From contig NZ_AUAT01000011.1 of NCBI RefSeq assembly GCF_000428865.1, forward strand, positions 1 to 64,000: 64,000 nt of DNA, in the 5' to 3' direction. The notes below the pieces were generated by a model, which worked only from the letters and a program-made list of their open reading frames with translations, did not search any database and was not told where the DNA came from. The DNA is from Eremococcus coleocola DSM 15696 (lineage in GTDB: Bacteria; Bacillota; Bacilli; Lactobacillales; Aerococcaceae). Every line of letters begins with the position of its first letter. Positions within the stretch are counted from its first letter, which is position 1. Shown here piece after piece: positions 50,941 through 59,315 of the stretch. The position numbers were made by a program, and so were the translations under genes.

Positions 50941-51168
50941 CTACTCCTTATCCAAAGGAACTGGGCCTTGGTCTGTCATTAATTTAGCCACGGTTTCTTG
51001 CGCACTGGTTAGTTTATTCTTACAAAATTGACTTAATTGGGTGCCACGTTTATAGGCTTCAATCGCTTCTTCTAAAGGTAAATTTCCTTGCTCTAATTGA
51101 CTCACGATTTGTTCTAATTCGGCTAAGGCCGCCTCAAAATCTTTGGGTTCATTTTTTATTTCAGTCAT
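50941..51168 (-). CDS. xseB: Exodeoxyribonuclease VII small subunit
   Basis: 75 residues. DFEAALAELEQIVSQLEQGNLPLEEAIEAYKRG is the family signature, forming two helices that bind XseA. Starts directly after the xseA stop; 4 bp before ispA. The large/small pair degrades single-stranded DNA. Confidence 0.95.
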   Translation of the reverse strand: MTEIKNEPKDFEAALAELEQIVSQLEQGNLPLEEAIEAYKRGTQLSQFCKNKLTSAQETVAKLMTDQGPVPLDKE

Positions 51169-52566
51169 CTAGTTCTGCTCCTCTCCCATCGAATCAAGTA
51201 AGTTTTGGCTTTGGGCTTCTTGATCAATAACTTGACCATAAATCGAGCCATCCGTAAATTGAATTTCAATCGTTTCACCTATCTTAACATCTTTATAAGA
51301 TTTCACAAGCTTATCTGCTTGTGTGACCAAGGCATAGCCTTGCTGCATAATTTGCAAGGGGCTGCGGGCTTCTAACAGATCCGTTTGATTTTTTAGGGCT
51401 TGGTTTTGACTTTGGAGATAAACAAGAGTCGCTCTTTGTAGGGCCTGGCTCCGATCTTTTAAAGTAGTTGCTTGATATACCAACGATTGTTGCAAATTCT
51501 TAATTTGGATGGCTTGGCTCGTCTTTTGAAAGGCTTGGTCTGCTTTATTCAGCACTGTTTGCATGGTCACTTGTAGCGATTGGTCTAATAGGTCCAAATT
51601 TTGGCTATAGGCTTGATATAAACGGTCAGGTTGCTTAAAAATATAAGAATCGGTAATCCGTTTCAAATAGTCTTGCCGCCCTTGAATTGCCATTGTCATG
51701 GCTTGGCCCAGACGTAATTGTTGTTCATCCAACCGCATCAGCACTTCATTCAGGACTGGGACGGCTAATTCTGCCGCTGCCGTAGGCGTTGGTGCCCGCA
51801 AGTCGGCCGCTAAATCGACAATGGTCGTATCAGTTTCATGGCCAACAGAAGAAATCACTGGCAAAGGCGAGGCTAAAATTGCATGGGCTACTACCTTTTC
51901 ATTAAAGGGCCAGAGGTCTTCAATCGAGCCACCACCCCGAGCTAAGATAATGGTATCAAAATCTTGAGCTTGCTGGCGAATGGCCTCAAAGGCGGCCACA
52001 ATCTCCCCAGCCGCTTCCTTACCTTGGACTCTACTAGGAAAAACAACTACATCAACGATAGGATACCGGCGTTTTATTGTCGTGATGATATCGCGAATAA
52101 CAGCACCAGACGGACTGGTAATCACTGCAATTCGTTCTGGAAACCGTTTAATCGGTCCCTGTCTTTGTTCAAACAGACCGGATTTACGAAATTCTTCTTT
52201 TAGTTGTTCTAAGGCTTGATAGAGGGCCCCCACGCCATCGGGTTGAATGTCCTCCAAATACATTTGATAAGAACCTGAACTCTCATATAAGGAGACATAC
52301 CCTTTTACAAAAACTTTCATCCCTTCTTCTAACTTAAAGGGAACTTTAGCAAATTGGGACTTATACATGACCACCGAAATTGTAGCCCGATCATCTTTAA
52401 GTCGGAAATACTGATGGCCATTGGGTCTTAAGCGGAAATTGGACACTTCGCCCACTAGGTAAACTTCTTGTAAATATGGATCACGTACAAATTTTTGCTT
52501 TAAATAGGCGGTGAGAGCAGATACAGTGAGGAATTTTTGGCTATCTAACTTTTGCTTATCTACCAT
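51169..52566 (-). CDS. xseA: Exodeoxyribonuclease VII large subunit
   Basis: 465 residues. N-terminal OB fold (LTVSALTAYLKQKF...VYLVGEVSNFRLRPNGHQYFRLKD), catalytic domain (RIAVITSPSGAVIRDI, ILARGGGSIEDLWPFNE, SVGHETDTTIVDLAADLRAPTPTAAAE) and a long coiled coil at the C-terminus. Its start lies 11 nt inside folD. It forms the nuclease with XseB. Confidence 0.96.
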   Translation of the reverse strand: MVDKQKLDSQKFLTVSALTAYLKQKFVRDPYLQEVYLVGEVSNFRLRPNGHQYFRLKDDRATISVVMYKSQFAKVPFKLEEGMKVFVKGYVSLYESSGSYQMYLEDIQPDGVGALYQALEQLKEEFRKSGLFEQRQGPIKRFPERIAVITSPSGAVIRDIITTIKRRYPIVDVVVFPSRVQGKEAAGEIVAAFEAIRQQAQDFDTIILARGGGSIEDLWPFNEKVVAHAILASPLPVISSVGHETDTTIVDLAADLRAPTPTAAAELAVPVLNEVLMRLDEQQLRLGQAMTMAIQGRQDYLKRITDSYIFKQPDRLYQAYSQNLDLLDQSLQVTMQTVLNKADQAFQKTSQAIQIKNLQQSLVYQATTLKDRSQALQRATLVYLQSQNQALKNQTDLLEARSPLQIMQQGYALVTQADKLVKSYKDVKIGETIEIQFTDGSIYGQVIDQEAQSQNLLDSMGEEQN

Positions 52567-53446
52567 TATCTGCCTCCTTTCGAATCCTATCTAAATTTAA
52601 ATTATTTTGCAGTCCATAAGCTTGTAAGACCGACTCCATCAAAGTCATAACGGTCACTGGACCTAAGCCACCTGGCACAGGGGTAATTGCTTTAACCTGG
52701 TCTTTTAAGTCAGCATAAGGAAAATCTCCCACCAACTTTCCGTCAGAGTCCAAATTTGTGGCCACATCAATCAAGACCGCTGCTTTGGAGATATCCTCCG
52801 CTGAGAGCACCCCCACTTGGCCCATGGCTGAAATAATTAAGTCTGCCTGGTTTAAATAAGGGGTTAAATTAGATGTTTCCCGATGGCACAAGGACACTGT
52901 CGCATCAAGATGGCTCAATTTTATGGCCAAGGGAAGACCCACTATGAAACTCATACCTAAAATTGTGACTTGTTTACCCCTAACTGGGACTTGATAAAAA
53001 GTCAATAAATCTAAGACCGCTTGAGCAGTCACCGGCAAAAATGTTGGCTGGTTTAAATTAAGCCGGCCTTGATTGATGGCATGTTGGCCTTCAATATCCT
53101 TTTGGGGAGCAACAGTTTGTTGAAGTGCATATTGCTCGGAAGTTGGCAAAAGATGGCTTTGAACCTGGATAGCATGAATATTATCATCATAATTCCAAGT
53201 TTCAATCAGAGCTTCCATGTCTGCAAGTGTGGCATAGTCTGCAACATCCGCTACAGTCAACTCTAAGCCGAGTGCTTGGGTCTGTTTTTTTATTTGCTTG
53301 AGGTAAACTTGATTCCCTTTTTCCTTTCGATTGGTGAGGATGGCTAAGCCTGGTTTCTTGAATTCAGGGTCTAAATCTTTTATAAAATTTTTGCATGTCA
53401 AAAACTTAGCCTGCGCTAAGCGTTCGCCTGTCAAAATTTGTGTCAT
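52556..53446 (-). CDS. folD: FolD-like protein with altered active site
   Basis: 296 residues with the full length and order of FolD (methylenetetrahydrofolate dehydrogenase/cyclohydrolase). The C-terminal VKAITPVPGGLGPVTVMTLMES and IVGLPLA are kept. However, the catalytic YxxxK reads Y48-L-K-Q-I52, so the essential Lys is Ile. The hallmark VGxxxAS before it is TNRKEKGN, KDVDGFHP is KDIEGQHA and PCTP is LPVT. GGAGG precedes the ATG at 53446 (preferred over 53452). It is upstream of and overlaps xseA in the usual Firmicute order. It may be inactive or have a changed reaction. Confidence 0.85.
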   Translation of the reverse strand: MTQILTGERLAQAKFLTCKNFIKDLDPEFKKPGLAILTNRKEKGNQVYLKQIKKQTQALGLELTVADVADYATLADMEALIETWNYDDNIHAIQVQSHLLPTSEQYALQQTVAPQKDIEGQHAINQGRLNLNQPTFLPVTAQAVLDLLTFYQVPVRGKQVTILGMSFIVGLPLAIKLSHLDATVSLCHRETSNLTPYLNQADLIISAMGQVGVLSAEDISKAAVLIDVATNLDSDGKLVGDFPYADLKDQVKAITPVPGGLGPVTVMTLMESVLQAYGLQNNLNLDRIRKEADNGR

Positions 53447-53525
53447 CCTCATTCCTCCATTCGCCTAAATTTTACCATATTTATTGTTTGGATTCATATT
53501 TTAAAAATTTGTTGCAATAATTAAA

Positions 53526-53551
53526 GAGGTCAGGTATCCTCCTGACCTCTT
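53526..53551 (-). terminator. nusB terminator
   Basis: A 10-bp stem AGAGGTCAGG/CCTGACCTCT with a 6-nt loop, T-rich on the minus-strand side. It separates yqhY-nusB from folD. Confidence 0.75.
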
Positions 53552-53570
53552 ATACAAAATAATAGGCTAA

Positions 53571-54047
53571 TTATTTAAGCTTAGCTTCATCCTGATCCTG
53601 ATTTTTCCCCAAATCATTGATAGCTGTGGCTAAAACGCCGTTAATGAATTGCCGCGATTTATCATCTGAGAAAAATTTGCTCAACTCAATCGCTTCATCC
53701 ACTGTAACTCTAGCCGGCACATCTTCTTTATCCATATAGAGTAATTCGAAGAAAGCAACCCGTAAAATATTCAAATCAATGCGGGCAATCCGCGCTAAAG
53801 TCCAATTTTTTAAATATTTTTCGATATGGGCATCAATCTTACTGAGATGATCTACCACACCATTTAAAAGCAAATACAAATAATCATTAGCAACTTCATC
53901 ATAGCCTTGGTCAGGAAAATGACCTGATTCTAGGGCAAAGTCTAAAGCTTGATCTAAGTCATTATTACTTTCAAAGTGGGTATAATCATATAAGGCTTGA
54001 ACCGCTACTTGTCTGGCTTGCGAACGATTTTCAACAGATAACCCCAT
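53571..54047 (-). CDS. nusB: Transcription antitermination factor NusB
   Basis: About 158 residues, all helical (SQARQVAVQALYDY at the start; WTLARIARIDLNILRVAFFELLY and VTVDEAIELSKFF in the C-terminal half). It binds boxA with NusE during rRNA transcription. The ATG at 54047 follows the yqhY stop by one base; a GTG at 54056, overlapping yqhY, is the alternative. Acidic C-terminal tail. Confidence 0.94.
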   Translation of the reverse strand: MGLSVENRSQARQVAVQALYDYTHFESNNDLDQALDFALESGHFPDQGYDEVANDYLYLLLNGVVDHLSKIDAHIEKYLKNWTLARIARIDLNILRVAFFELLYMDKEDVPARVTVDEAIELSKFFSDDKSRQFINGVLATAINDLGKNQDQDEAKLK

Positions 54048-54048
54048 C

Positions 54049-54462
54049 TTACTCACCGACTTTATCTAAAAGATTATTCGCGTTGCTATCAGTTTCTACT
54101 GACATAATATGGACATTCACTTCTTGGATTACAATATCGGTCATGAACAAAATTTGTTCTTTGACGGTTTCTTGAATGGCTAAGGCTACTTGTGGCGCAG
54201 AATAACCATATAGAATATGAACCGCCACATCGAGTGCAATCGGTTGGCCTTCAAGTTGACTGGCCGTTGCTTTAATCTTATCACCGGTTAATCCTAGAAA
54301 AGCACCTAATTCCTTTTGGAGTTGACTTTCGGTTTTAACCACTCCTGGAACTTCACTGATTGCCTTAGCAGCAATTGCTTCTAGAACACTGGTAGTAATT
54401 GAAATAGTTCCTAATTCATCTTGGCTTACGGCACCAAATTGTAAGTCTTTTTGTTTAGCCAT
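54049..54462 (-). CDS. Asp23/Gls24 family envelope stress protein (YqhY-like)
   Basis: 137 residues: EDELGTISITTSVLEAIAAKAISEVPGV-type N-terminus (here QDELGTISITTSVLEAIAAKAISEVPGVV) and the DVAVHILYGYSAPQVALAIQETVKEQI core. YqhY is a paralogue of Asp23/Gls24 that sits upstream of nusB in most Firmicutes and has been linked to control of fatty acid synthesis. No accBC is adjacent here. Confidence 0.92.
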   Translation of the reverse strand: MAKQKDLQFGAVSQDELGTISITTSVLEAIAAKAISEVPGVVKTESQLQKELGAFLGLTGDKIKATASQLEGQPIALDVAVHILYGYSAPQVALAIQETVKEQILFMTDIVIQEVNVHIMSVETDSNANNLLDKVGE

Positions 54463-54541
54463 GCATCTTCATCCCCTTTGTGTCTTGCTTTAAATTTCTT
54501 AGCTATATTCTAGGCTATTTACCTAGACCTGTCTATTAAAA

Positions 54542-55609
54542 CTAAATCGTAATCAATTCTCGTGGTGCAGTTTGAATTGGAATCATGCCGTCTTCCGTCA
54601 CAATTAAATCGTCCTCAATCCGCACACCACCAAGTCCTGAGATATAGATACCAGGTTCATTGGTAATTATTTGGCCCGCAACCACAGGTTTATGATTTAA
54701 GCGAGAAATAGCCGGACCTTCGTGGATATCTAAACCAATACCGTGGCCGGTGGAATGACCAAAGTATTCGCCATAACCTTTTTCGCTAATATAATCACGA
54801 GCAATTGCATCAATTTCAGCTCCGGTCATACCAGGTTTAGCTTCTTGAGTTACTTTCATATGCGCATCATAGACTACTTGATAAATTTCTTTCAATTTAT
54901 CATCCACTTGCCCTACCGCAATAGTCCGGGTCATATCCGAGGTATAGCCCTTATAATAGCAACCGAAGTCTAAGGTAACCAATTCTCCTTCTTCAATTAC
55001 TTTTTCAGAAGCGACCCCATGAGGCATGGCAGACCGTAAGCCTGAGGCTACAATCGTGTCAAAAGACATGCCAGTTGAGCCTTTAGATTTGCAGAAACGT
55101 TCTAATTCGTTAGCAACTTCGATTTCAGTAGTTTGACCTGCTTTGATAAAACCTAAGATATGGTCAAAGGCTGCATCCGTAATAGCACAAGCATCTTTGA
55201 TTAATTGAACTTCAGTTTCATCTTTAATTTCACGAATCCTTTCAATCAAACCTTTGGTTTCAATAATTTCAACTTCAAATAAATCGGAAAGTTCCATGTA
55301 GGTTGAAACAGTCATATTATCTGCTTCAATACCCAAACGTTCGATTTTATCTTCAATTAAAATATCATTGATTTCTTGGTAGACCCCATCGGTTTGGATT
55401 CTAATTTTGAATCCCTTGGCTTGGGCTTTGGCTTGGTCGGCATAACGAAAGTCAGTAATAAAATAAGCATCTTCTAGGGTGACTAAAACTTGCGCTGTGG
55501 TTCCCGTAAAATTGGATAAATAACGAATATTATAAGGAGTAGACACTAAGAGTGCATCAAGACCTAATTCTTTTAACTCCTTACGTACATTTTCTAATCG
55601 ATATAACAT
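54542..55609 (-). CDS. pepP: Xaa-Pro aminopeptidase (M24 family)
   Basis: 355 residues. Removes N-terminal residues preceding proline. Creatinase-type N-terminal domain (ALLVSTPYNIRYLSNFTGTTAQVLVT) and pita-bread catalytic domain with metal ligands in TLDFGCYYKGYTSDMTRT (two Asp), HSTGHGIGLDIHEGP (His), TNEPGIYI (Glu) and GGVRIEDD (Glu). AAGGA fixes the ATG at 55609 over a longer reading frame to 55681. efp, often next in this cluster, is absent. Confidence 0.95.
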   Translation of the reverse strand: MLYRLENVRKELKELGLDALLVSTPYNIRYLSNFTGTTAQVLVTLEDAYFITDFRYADQAKAQAKGFKIRIQTDGVYQEINDILIEDKIERLGIEADNMTVSTYMELSDLFEVEIIETKGLIERIREIKDETEVQLIKDACAITDAAFDHILGFIKAGQTTEIEVANELERFCKSKGSTGMSFDTIVASGLRSAMPHGVASEKVIEEGELVTLDFGCYYKGYTSDMTRTIAVGQVDDKLKEIYQVVYDAHMKVTQEAKPGMTGAEIDAIARDYISEKGYGEYFGHSTGHGIGLDIHEGPAISRLNHKPVVAGQIITNEPGIYISGLGGVRIEDDLIVTEDGMIPIQTAPRELITI

Positions 55610-55847
55610 ATTAAGTCCTTCTTTCATCAGATTACCTTTATTATACCAATCTTGACCTGTAAATGACAATGATGAAACCAAGCAAAAAATTTTCGTAGCT
55701 TCTTCTTGTCAAATTTCTCCTTTTTATTAAGTAATGATTGAGTGAAAACTCTGGGCTTAGAAGATAGACTTCTTCCTAAATACCCAGCAGTCCAAGCTAA
55801 AAACAAGGATTTTCCTTCTTCAATCCCGCTAGCTAAAAAGCAGCGGA

Positions 55848-56612
55848 CTAATCCTGCTGCCACTCATAATAATAGAATTTAAATTGGTATTTTATCGGAC
55901 TTAAGGGAGTAAAACTTGTTCTGGTAAAATCACTTTGATCAATAAAGCTCGTCATCCTTAACCCATCTATCGCCCCCATCACTTGGACTCCACCTGCTTC
56001 ATAGGCATAGTTTGCTTGAATTTGTGAGAAATAATCATAATGGTTGGTATAATCGGACTCTCGCCGTTTTACTAGCCGATAATCTGATTTTAATATTTCA
56101 GCTTCGATGGCTAACCAGGGATCATCTGCTTGATATTTAGGGTCCACCTGGGTCAAACCCGAAGGTTTGAAGCTGCCCATTAATCTGATTGAATTAGGAT
56201 TGATCAGGGAATGATAAGCTTGGTCTACAAATACATCAATCCGTAATAATGCCAGCCTATGATTGCTTTGATCTTCCATAATCCAAATGTGAGGATGAAT
56301 TAATTGCCACGCATCTGTTTGATTGCCAACCCACCTGACTTGTCGCATCTGGTCTTCTGCCTGATTAAGTAAAACTAGCTCAAATAACTTTAGTTTTTCC
56401 TGAATTTGTGGATTGATTTTTTCCAGAGCCATATTTTCTTGAACGCGAGCCTGGTAAAAGGTATTTAGCTCTTTAAGGTGTATCCCTTGGTAGGCATTCA
56501 ATTGAATAATGCCTAGATAAATTAGATGACTAATCACCATAAAAACCAAGACCAAGGGCAAGGCAATGGCACGCTGACCCTTTTTTCCGGGACTAGCTTT
56601 AGGAAATCTCAT
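55848..56612 (-). CDS. comGG: ComGG-like pseudopilin, unusually long
   Basis: 254 residues; known ComGG proteins are commonly near 120-130. The N-terminus has a basic stretch and one hydrophobic helix (RAIALPLVLVFMVISHLIYLGIIQL, about 14-38) without the GFxxxE prepilin site, as in other ComGG. A helical neck (to about 75) and a beta-rich C-terminal domain follow. It overlaps comGF by 14 nt and is the seventh comG gene. It probably caps or modulates the competence pilus, by position and N-terminal form only. Confidence 0.7.
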   Translation of the reverse strand: MRFPKASPGKKGQRAIALPLVLVFMVISHLIYLGIIQLNAYQGIHLKELNTFYQARVQENMALEKINPQIQEKLKLFELVLLNQAEDQMRQVRWVGNQTDAWQLIHPHIWIMEDQSNHRLALLRIDVFVDQAYHSLINPNSIRLMGSFKPSGLTQVDPKYQADDPWLAIEAEILKSDYRLVKRRESDYTNHYDYFSQIQANYAYEAGGVQVMGAIDGLRMTSFIDQSDFTRTSFTPLSPIKYQFKFYYYEWQQD

Positions 56613-57048
56613 CAGCTGACCCTACTTTCTGGACCGACAGCTTTAAGGGGATGAACCCCGTAAATTTTTGACCATTATCAAATTCCACCCACACATAAAG
56701 GCCACTTGAAAATTCAAAGAAAGTAAAATCCGCGACTTCAAGGAGTAAGGGGTGATAACCAGGCCGCTTAATTAACTGATTTTGATAAGCTTGTAGATAA
56801 AATGTTTCAGCTTCATTACTTTTAACAATGATTTGTTTGCTTTCGACTTGTACTTGGTCATATCGTTTTAATTCGTTTTCCAATAAGACCAAGAACTGGT
56901 GAAAGTCTAAATAATGATCAGCTTGGACCCGATTGACTTCCTGCCGGTAAACTAATAGGACTGATTGAAGGGAATAAAGGATGAGACTAGCAATAAATAA
57001 GACAAATAAGGATTCAATCAAGGTAAATGCTTTAGTCTGTGCTTTCAT
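56599..57048 (-). CDS. comGF: Competence pseudopilin ComGF
   Basis: About 149 residues. Prepilin-like N-terminus TKAFTLIESLFVLFIASLI (AFTLIES processing site with Glu), then neck helix and beta-strand domain (ESKQIIVKSNEAETFYLQAYQNQLIKRPGYHPLLLEVADFTF, typical of ComGF). AGGAG nine bases upstream supports the ATG at 57048 over the TTG at 57054. Overlaps comGE by 17 nt and comGG by 14 nt. Confidence 0.88.
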   Translation of the reverse strand: MKAQTKAFTLIESLFVLFIASLILYSLQSVLLVYRQEVNRVQADHYLDFHQFLVLLENELKRYDQVQVESKQIIVKSNEAETFYLQAYQNQLIKRPGYHPLLLEVADFTFFEFSSGLYVWVEFDNGQKFTGFIPLKLSVQKVGSADEIS

Positions 57049-57421
57049 AGGCAAGAACTCCTAAACTATGACCTGATTCAAAACTAAGATAACACACTTC
57101 ACGGTTACATTGATAATCCGTTGGTAAATCATTATATGCCGTCTGATAACTTTCGAGCAAAACCTGAATTTCCTCCTCTTGACCCGCTAAATCATCATCG
57201 TCGGTCACGGGCGTCGATTCAACTCGTTGCGGGAGGGTAACTTGCGCGAGCTCATAAAGAAGACGCCATTGTGAATGCTGACTTTTCTGCCTTTGGATTT
57301 GGTCTATTTCCAGTGAGAGACCGGGCACATATAAGGCTAGGATGAAAGAAAATAAAAAAAATGCTAAAAGTGCCTCAACTAAGGTAAACCCCGCTTTATT
57401 GGGATAATACAAACCGACCAC
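57032..57421 (-). CDS. comGE: Competence pseudopilin ComGE
   Basis: About 129 residues, with the prepilin cleavage site KAGFTLVEALLAFFLFSFIL near residue 10 and a short variable C-terminal domain with two Cys (CNREVCY). The start is either GTG 57421 or TTG 57412. GGGAG lies 8 nt before the TTG, which is the better spacing. It overlaps the end of comGD by 26 nt (from the GTG). Minor pilin of the DNA-uptake pilus. Confidence 0.82.
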   Translation of the reverse strand: MVGLYYPNKAGFTLVEALLAFFLFSFILALYVPGLSLEIDQIQRQKSQHSQWRLLYELAQVTLPQRVESTPVTDDDDLAGQEEEIQVLLESYQTAYNDLPTDYQCNREVCYLSFESGHSLGVLAYESTD

Positions 57422-57845
57422 TCCCTAACTGAAATTTTAAATAATAAGCTTCCTGCATTGTTAAATCATTAAAGATAACTGTTTTAAAAGCATTCGTCCG
57501 GCCAGTTGGTGTAAAGATAAATTCAAAGTTACTTGCTAATTCTAAGTCTGCCGGTAGATCTAAGATTTGATAAGGATATAAGTGACTTTGAGCAGCGAAA
57601 TAAATTTGATTCAAATCTTTATGAAAAGAGACTCTGATAGGTTCTAACCGAGTCATGGCTTTTTCCTGGCCAAAAATTAACTGAGACTTTAGATGAGAAA
57701 AGAAAAAATTAACTTCGAGATAATGGTGTAAGTCCCGGCTTGGGATTATTTGAAAGGCAATCATTACTAAGGTAATTATGGTTAAAACAAGCAGACTTTC
57801 CATCAAAGAAAAGCCTGCTCGAGTCTGGATTTTTCTACTAATCAT
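57396..57845 (-). CDS. comGD: Competence pseudopilin ComGD
   Basis: 149 residues. TRAGFSLMESLLVLTIITLVMIAFQ (cleavage at Gly, Glu at +5), neck helix and beta domain (FAAQSHLYPYQILDLPADLELASNFEFIFTPTGRT, GRFVLSQ), typical of ComGD/type II GspH-like pilins. It lies 12 bp after comGC. Confidence 0.88.
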   Translation of the reverse strand: MISRKIQTRAGFSLMESLLVLTIITLVMIAFQIIPSRDLHHYLEVNFFFSHLKSQLIFGQEKAMTRLEPIRVSFHKDLNQIYFAAQSHLYPYQILDLPADLELASNFEFIFTPTGRTNAFKTVIFNDLTMQEAYYLKFQLGSGRFVLSQ

Positions 57846-57857
57846 ACAGATTTAGTT

Positions 57858-58223
57858 TTAAGTACTCGGAACTGGAATTGGGTCTGGAATAGTTTCACTT
57901 GGTCCAATATCGAGTAATTTTTCCGCTTCTTTGACTTGTTTTTCAGTGAGATAACCCGCTTCTTGTAAAGTGGTGGTGGTAACAGTGGCACTATCATTTT
58001 CCACCATTTTGTAAGTATTGACTTGAGTGGTGAGAATTTCAGCAATATTTTCTTTTGCTTGGGCTTCAATCCGGTCCCTTTGACCCGAGACATTTGGAAT
58101 AATAATCGCCATTAAAAGTCCGACTACAATGAGAACAATTAACATTTCCAGGAGAGTAAAGCCAGAATTTTTCTTTTTAAAACGGGTTAAATGATTAACT
58201 AGCTTTAATAATAATTTTTTCAT
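57858..58223 (-). CDS. comGC: Competence major pilin ComGC
   Basis: About 121 residues. The prepilin signal ends NSGFTLLEMLIVLIVVGLLMAIIIPNV with Glu at +5. A leader of about 20 residues includes KKLLLKLVNHLTRFKKK. The C-terminal domain is short, acidic and Pro-rich at the end (IPDPIPVPST). AAGGAGG precedes tandem ATGs at 58226 and 58223; the second has better spacing. It is the main subunit of the transformation pilus. Confidence 0.93.
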   Translation of the reverse strand: MKKLLLKLVNHLTRFKKKNSGFTLLEMLIVLIVVGLLMAIIIPNVSGQRDRIEAQAKENIAEILTTQVNTYKMVENDSATVTTTTLQEAGYLTEKQVKEAEKLLDIGPSETIPDPIPVPST

Positions 58224-58238
58224 CATATCCTCCTTATT

Positions 58239-59315
58239 TTAAAAACCATCAAAAGTTAACATCGGTAACATCATCATGAGATACATGGCAAGCACTAAGC
58301 CAGCAATGATTAAAAATAAAATGGGTTGGACATAAGCAATTTTCTGACTAATATCTGCCAAAAGATCATCAAAAGTCTTCTGGGAATACAGTTGGCACTG
58401 ACTGGCTAATTGACAGGTTAATTCAGCGTGGTGGATTACATAGGGTAAATCTTCCGCAAAAATTAAACATTCTTTTAGGAGCGTGGCCAAATCGCGGCCA
58501 CTTTTGAAACCTACTTCTAAGTGATGGGCAAGATGGGTCATGAGTGGATCTATGGGGTACTTTAGAAGAAAAGTTAGGGTTTGTTGCAGAGAATAGCCCC
58601 CTTCATAAAAGTAAGCTAATTCCCGCGTAAATTTATACGAAGCATATTTAATTACCCAGTGACCAAGCAGGGGAAATTTAGATAGGCGCCGAAGTTGCTC
58701 TAAATAAGCAAACCGCCGAAAATAATAAGTAAGCATGCCTATACTTACTAAAATTAAGCCCAGGCTGCCTAAGAAAAGTTGGGGTAAATAAGCAAAGAAG
58801 CTAATCAAGCTCTTCACTAAAATGTTCGAATCAAAAAGCTCTTGACTGATAAAACTCGTAATATGAGGCAGTAAAAAAGACCGCATCAAAAACAAAAGCC
58901 CAATCAAAAAAGCAAACATAATTAATGGGTAAATCAAGGATTGAATTAATTTCTTTTGGTAGTTATGGATAAGATCAATATGTTGGCCGGCTTTTAATAA
59001 GCCTTGATTAAATCGCCCTTGCTTTTGGGCATAATAAACCTGACTTCGACAGGCCAAGGAAAAGCCTAAATCAAACAAAGCTTGGTCAAATTGTCCTCCT
59101 TTGCCCAAAAGTGTCATCATATGGTCTAGAGCCGGCGTTTGTTTGTCCAGGAGAATTTTCATAAAATTTAAGGCCTGGATTAAAGAAAAACCTTCTTGTA
59201 AAAGCGTGGCAATAGATTTAAGAAAATATGCTTGTTGTTTTTTGGGGATTTTAATCCTAGGCTTTCGGTTAAACCAATTCAAATTTTTCATAGTTTTCTT
59301 TAGAGATGTAGCCAT
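58239..59315 (-). CDS. comGB: Competence pilus platform protein ComGB
   Basis: 358 residues of the GspF/PilC family. Two copies of the GspF domain (FLKSIATLLQEGFSLIQALNF at about 30-50 and ELAYFYEGGYSLQQTL), with membrane helices at about 125-150, 170-195 and 325-350. It is the inner-membrane platform that couples ComGA to pilus growth. It overlaps the end of comGA by 47 nt (or 23 nt if the internal ATG at 59291 is used). Confidence 0.93.
   Translation of the reverse strand: MATSLKKTMKNLNWFNRKPRIKIPKKQQAYFLKSIATLLQEGFSLIQALNFMKILLDKQTPALDHMMTLLGKGGQFDQALFDLGFSLACRSQVYYAQKQGRFNQGLLKAGQHIDLIHNYQKKLIQSLIYPLIMFAFLIGLLFLMRSFLLPHITSFISQELFDSNILVKSLISFFAYLPQLFLGSLGLILVSIGMLTYYFRRFAYLEQLRRLSKFPLLGHWVIKYASYKFTRELAYFYEGGYSLQQTLTFLLKYPIDPLMTHLAHHLEVGFKSGRDLATLLKECLIFAEDLPYVIHHAELTCQLASQCQLYSQKTFDDLLADISQKIAYVQPILFLIIAGLVLAMYLMMMLPMLTFDGF

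Noticed and set aside
55610-55863. A 78-codon open frame on the minus strand between comGG and pepP
   Set aside because: No ribosome site, overlaps the end of comGG, no recognisable motif and runs into the pepP ribosome site. Most likely a chance frame.
57842-58093. Second open frame over comGC
   Set aside because: It is a frame-shadow of comGC; the real frame holds the prepilin signal.
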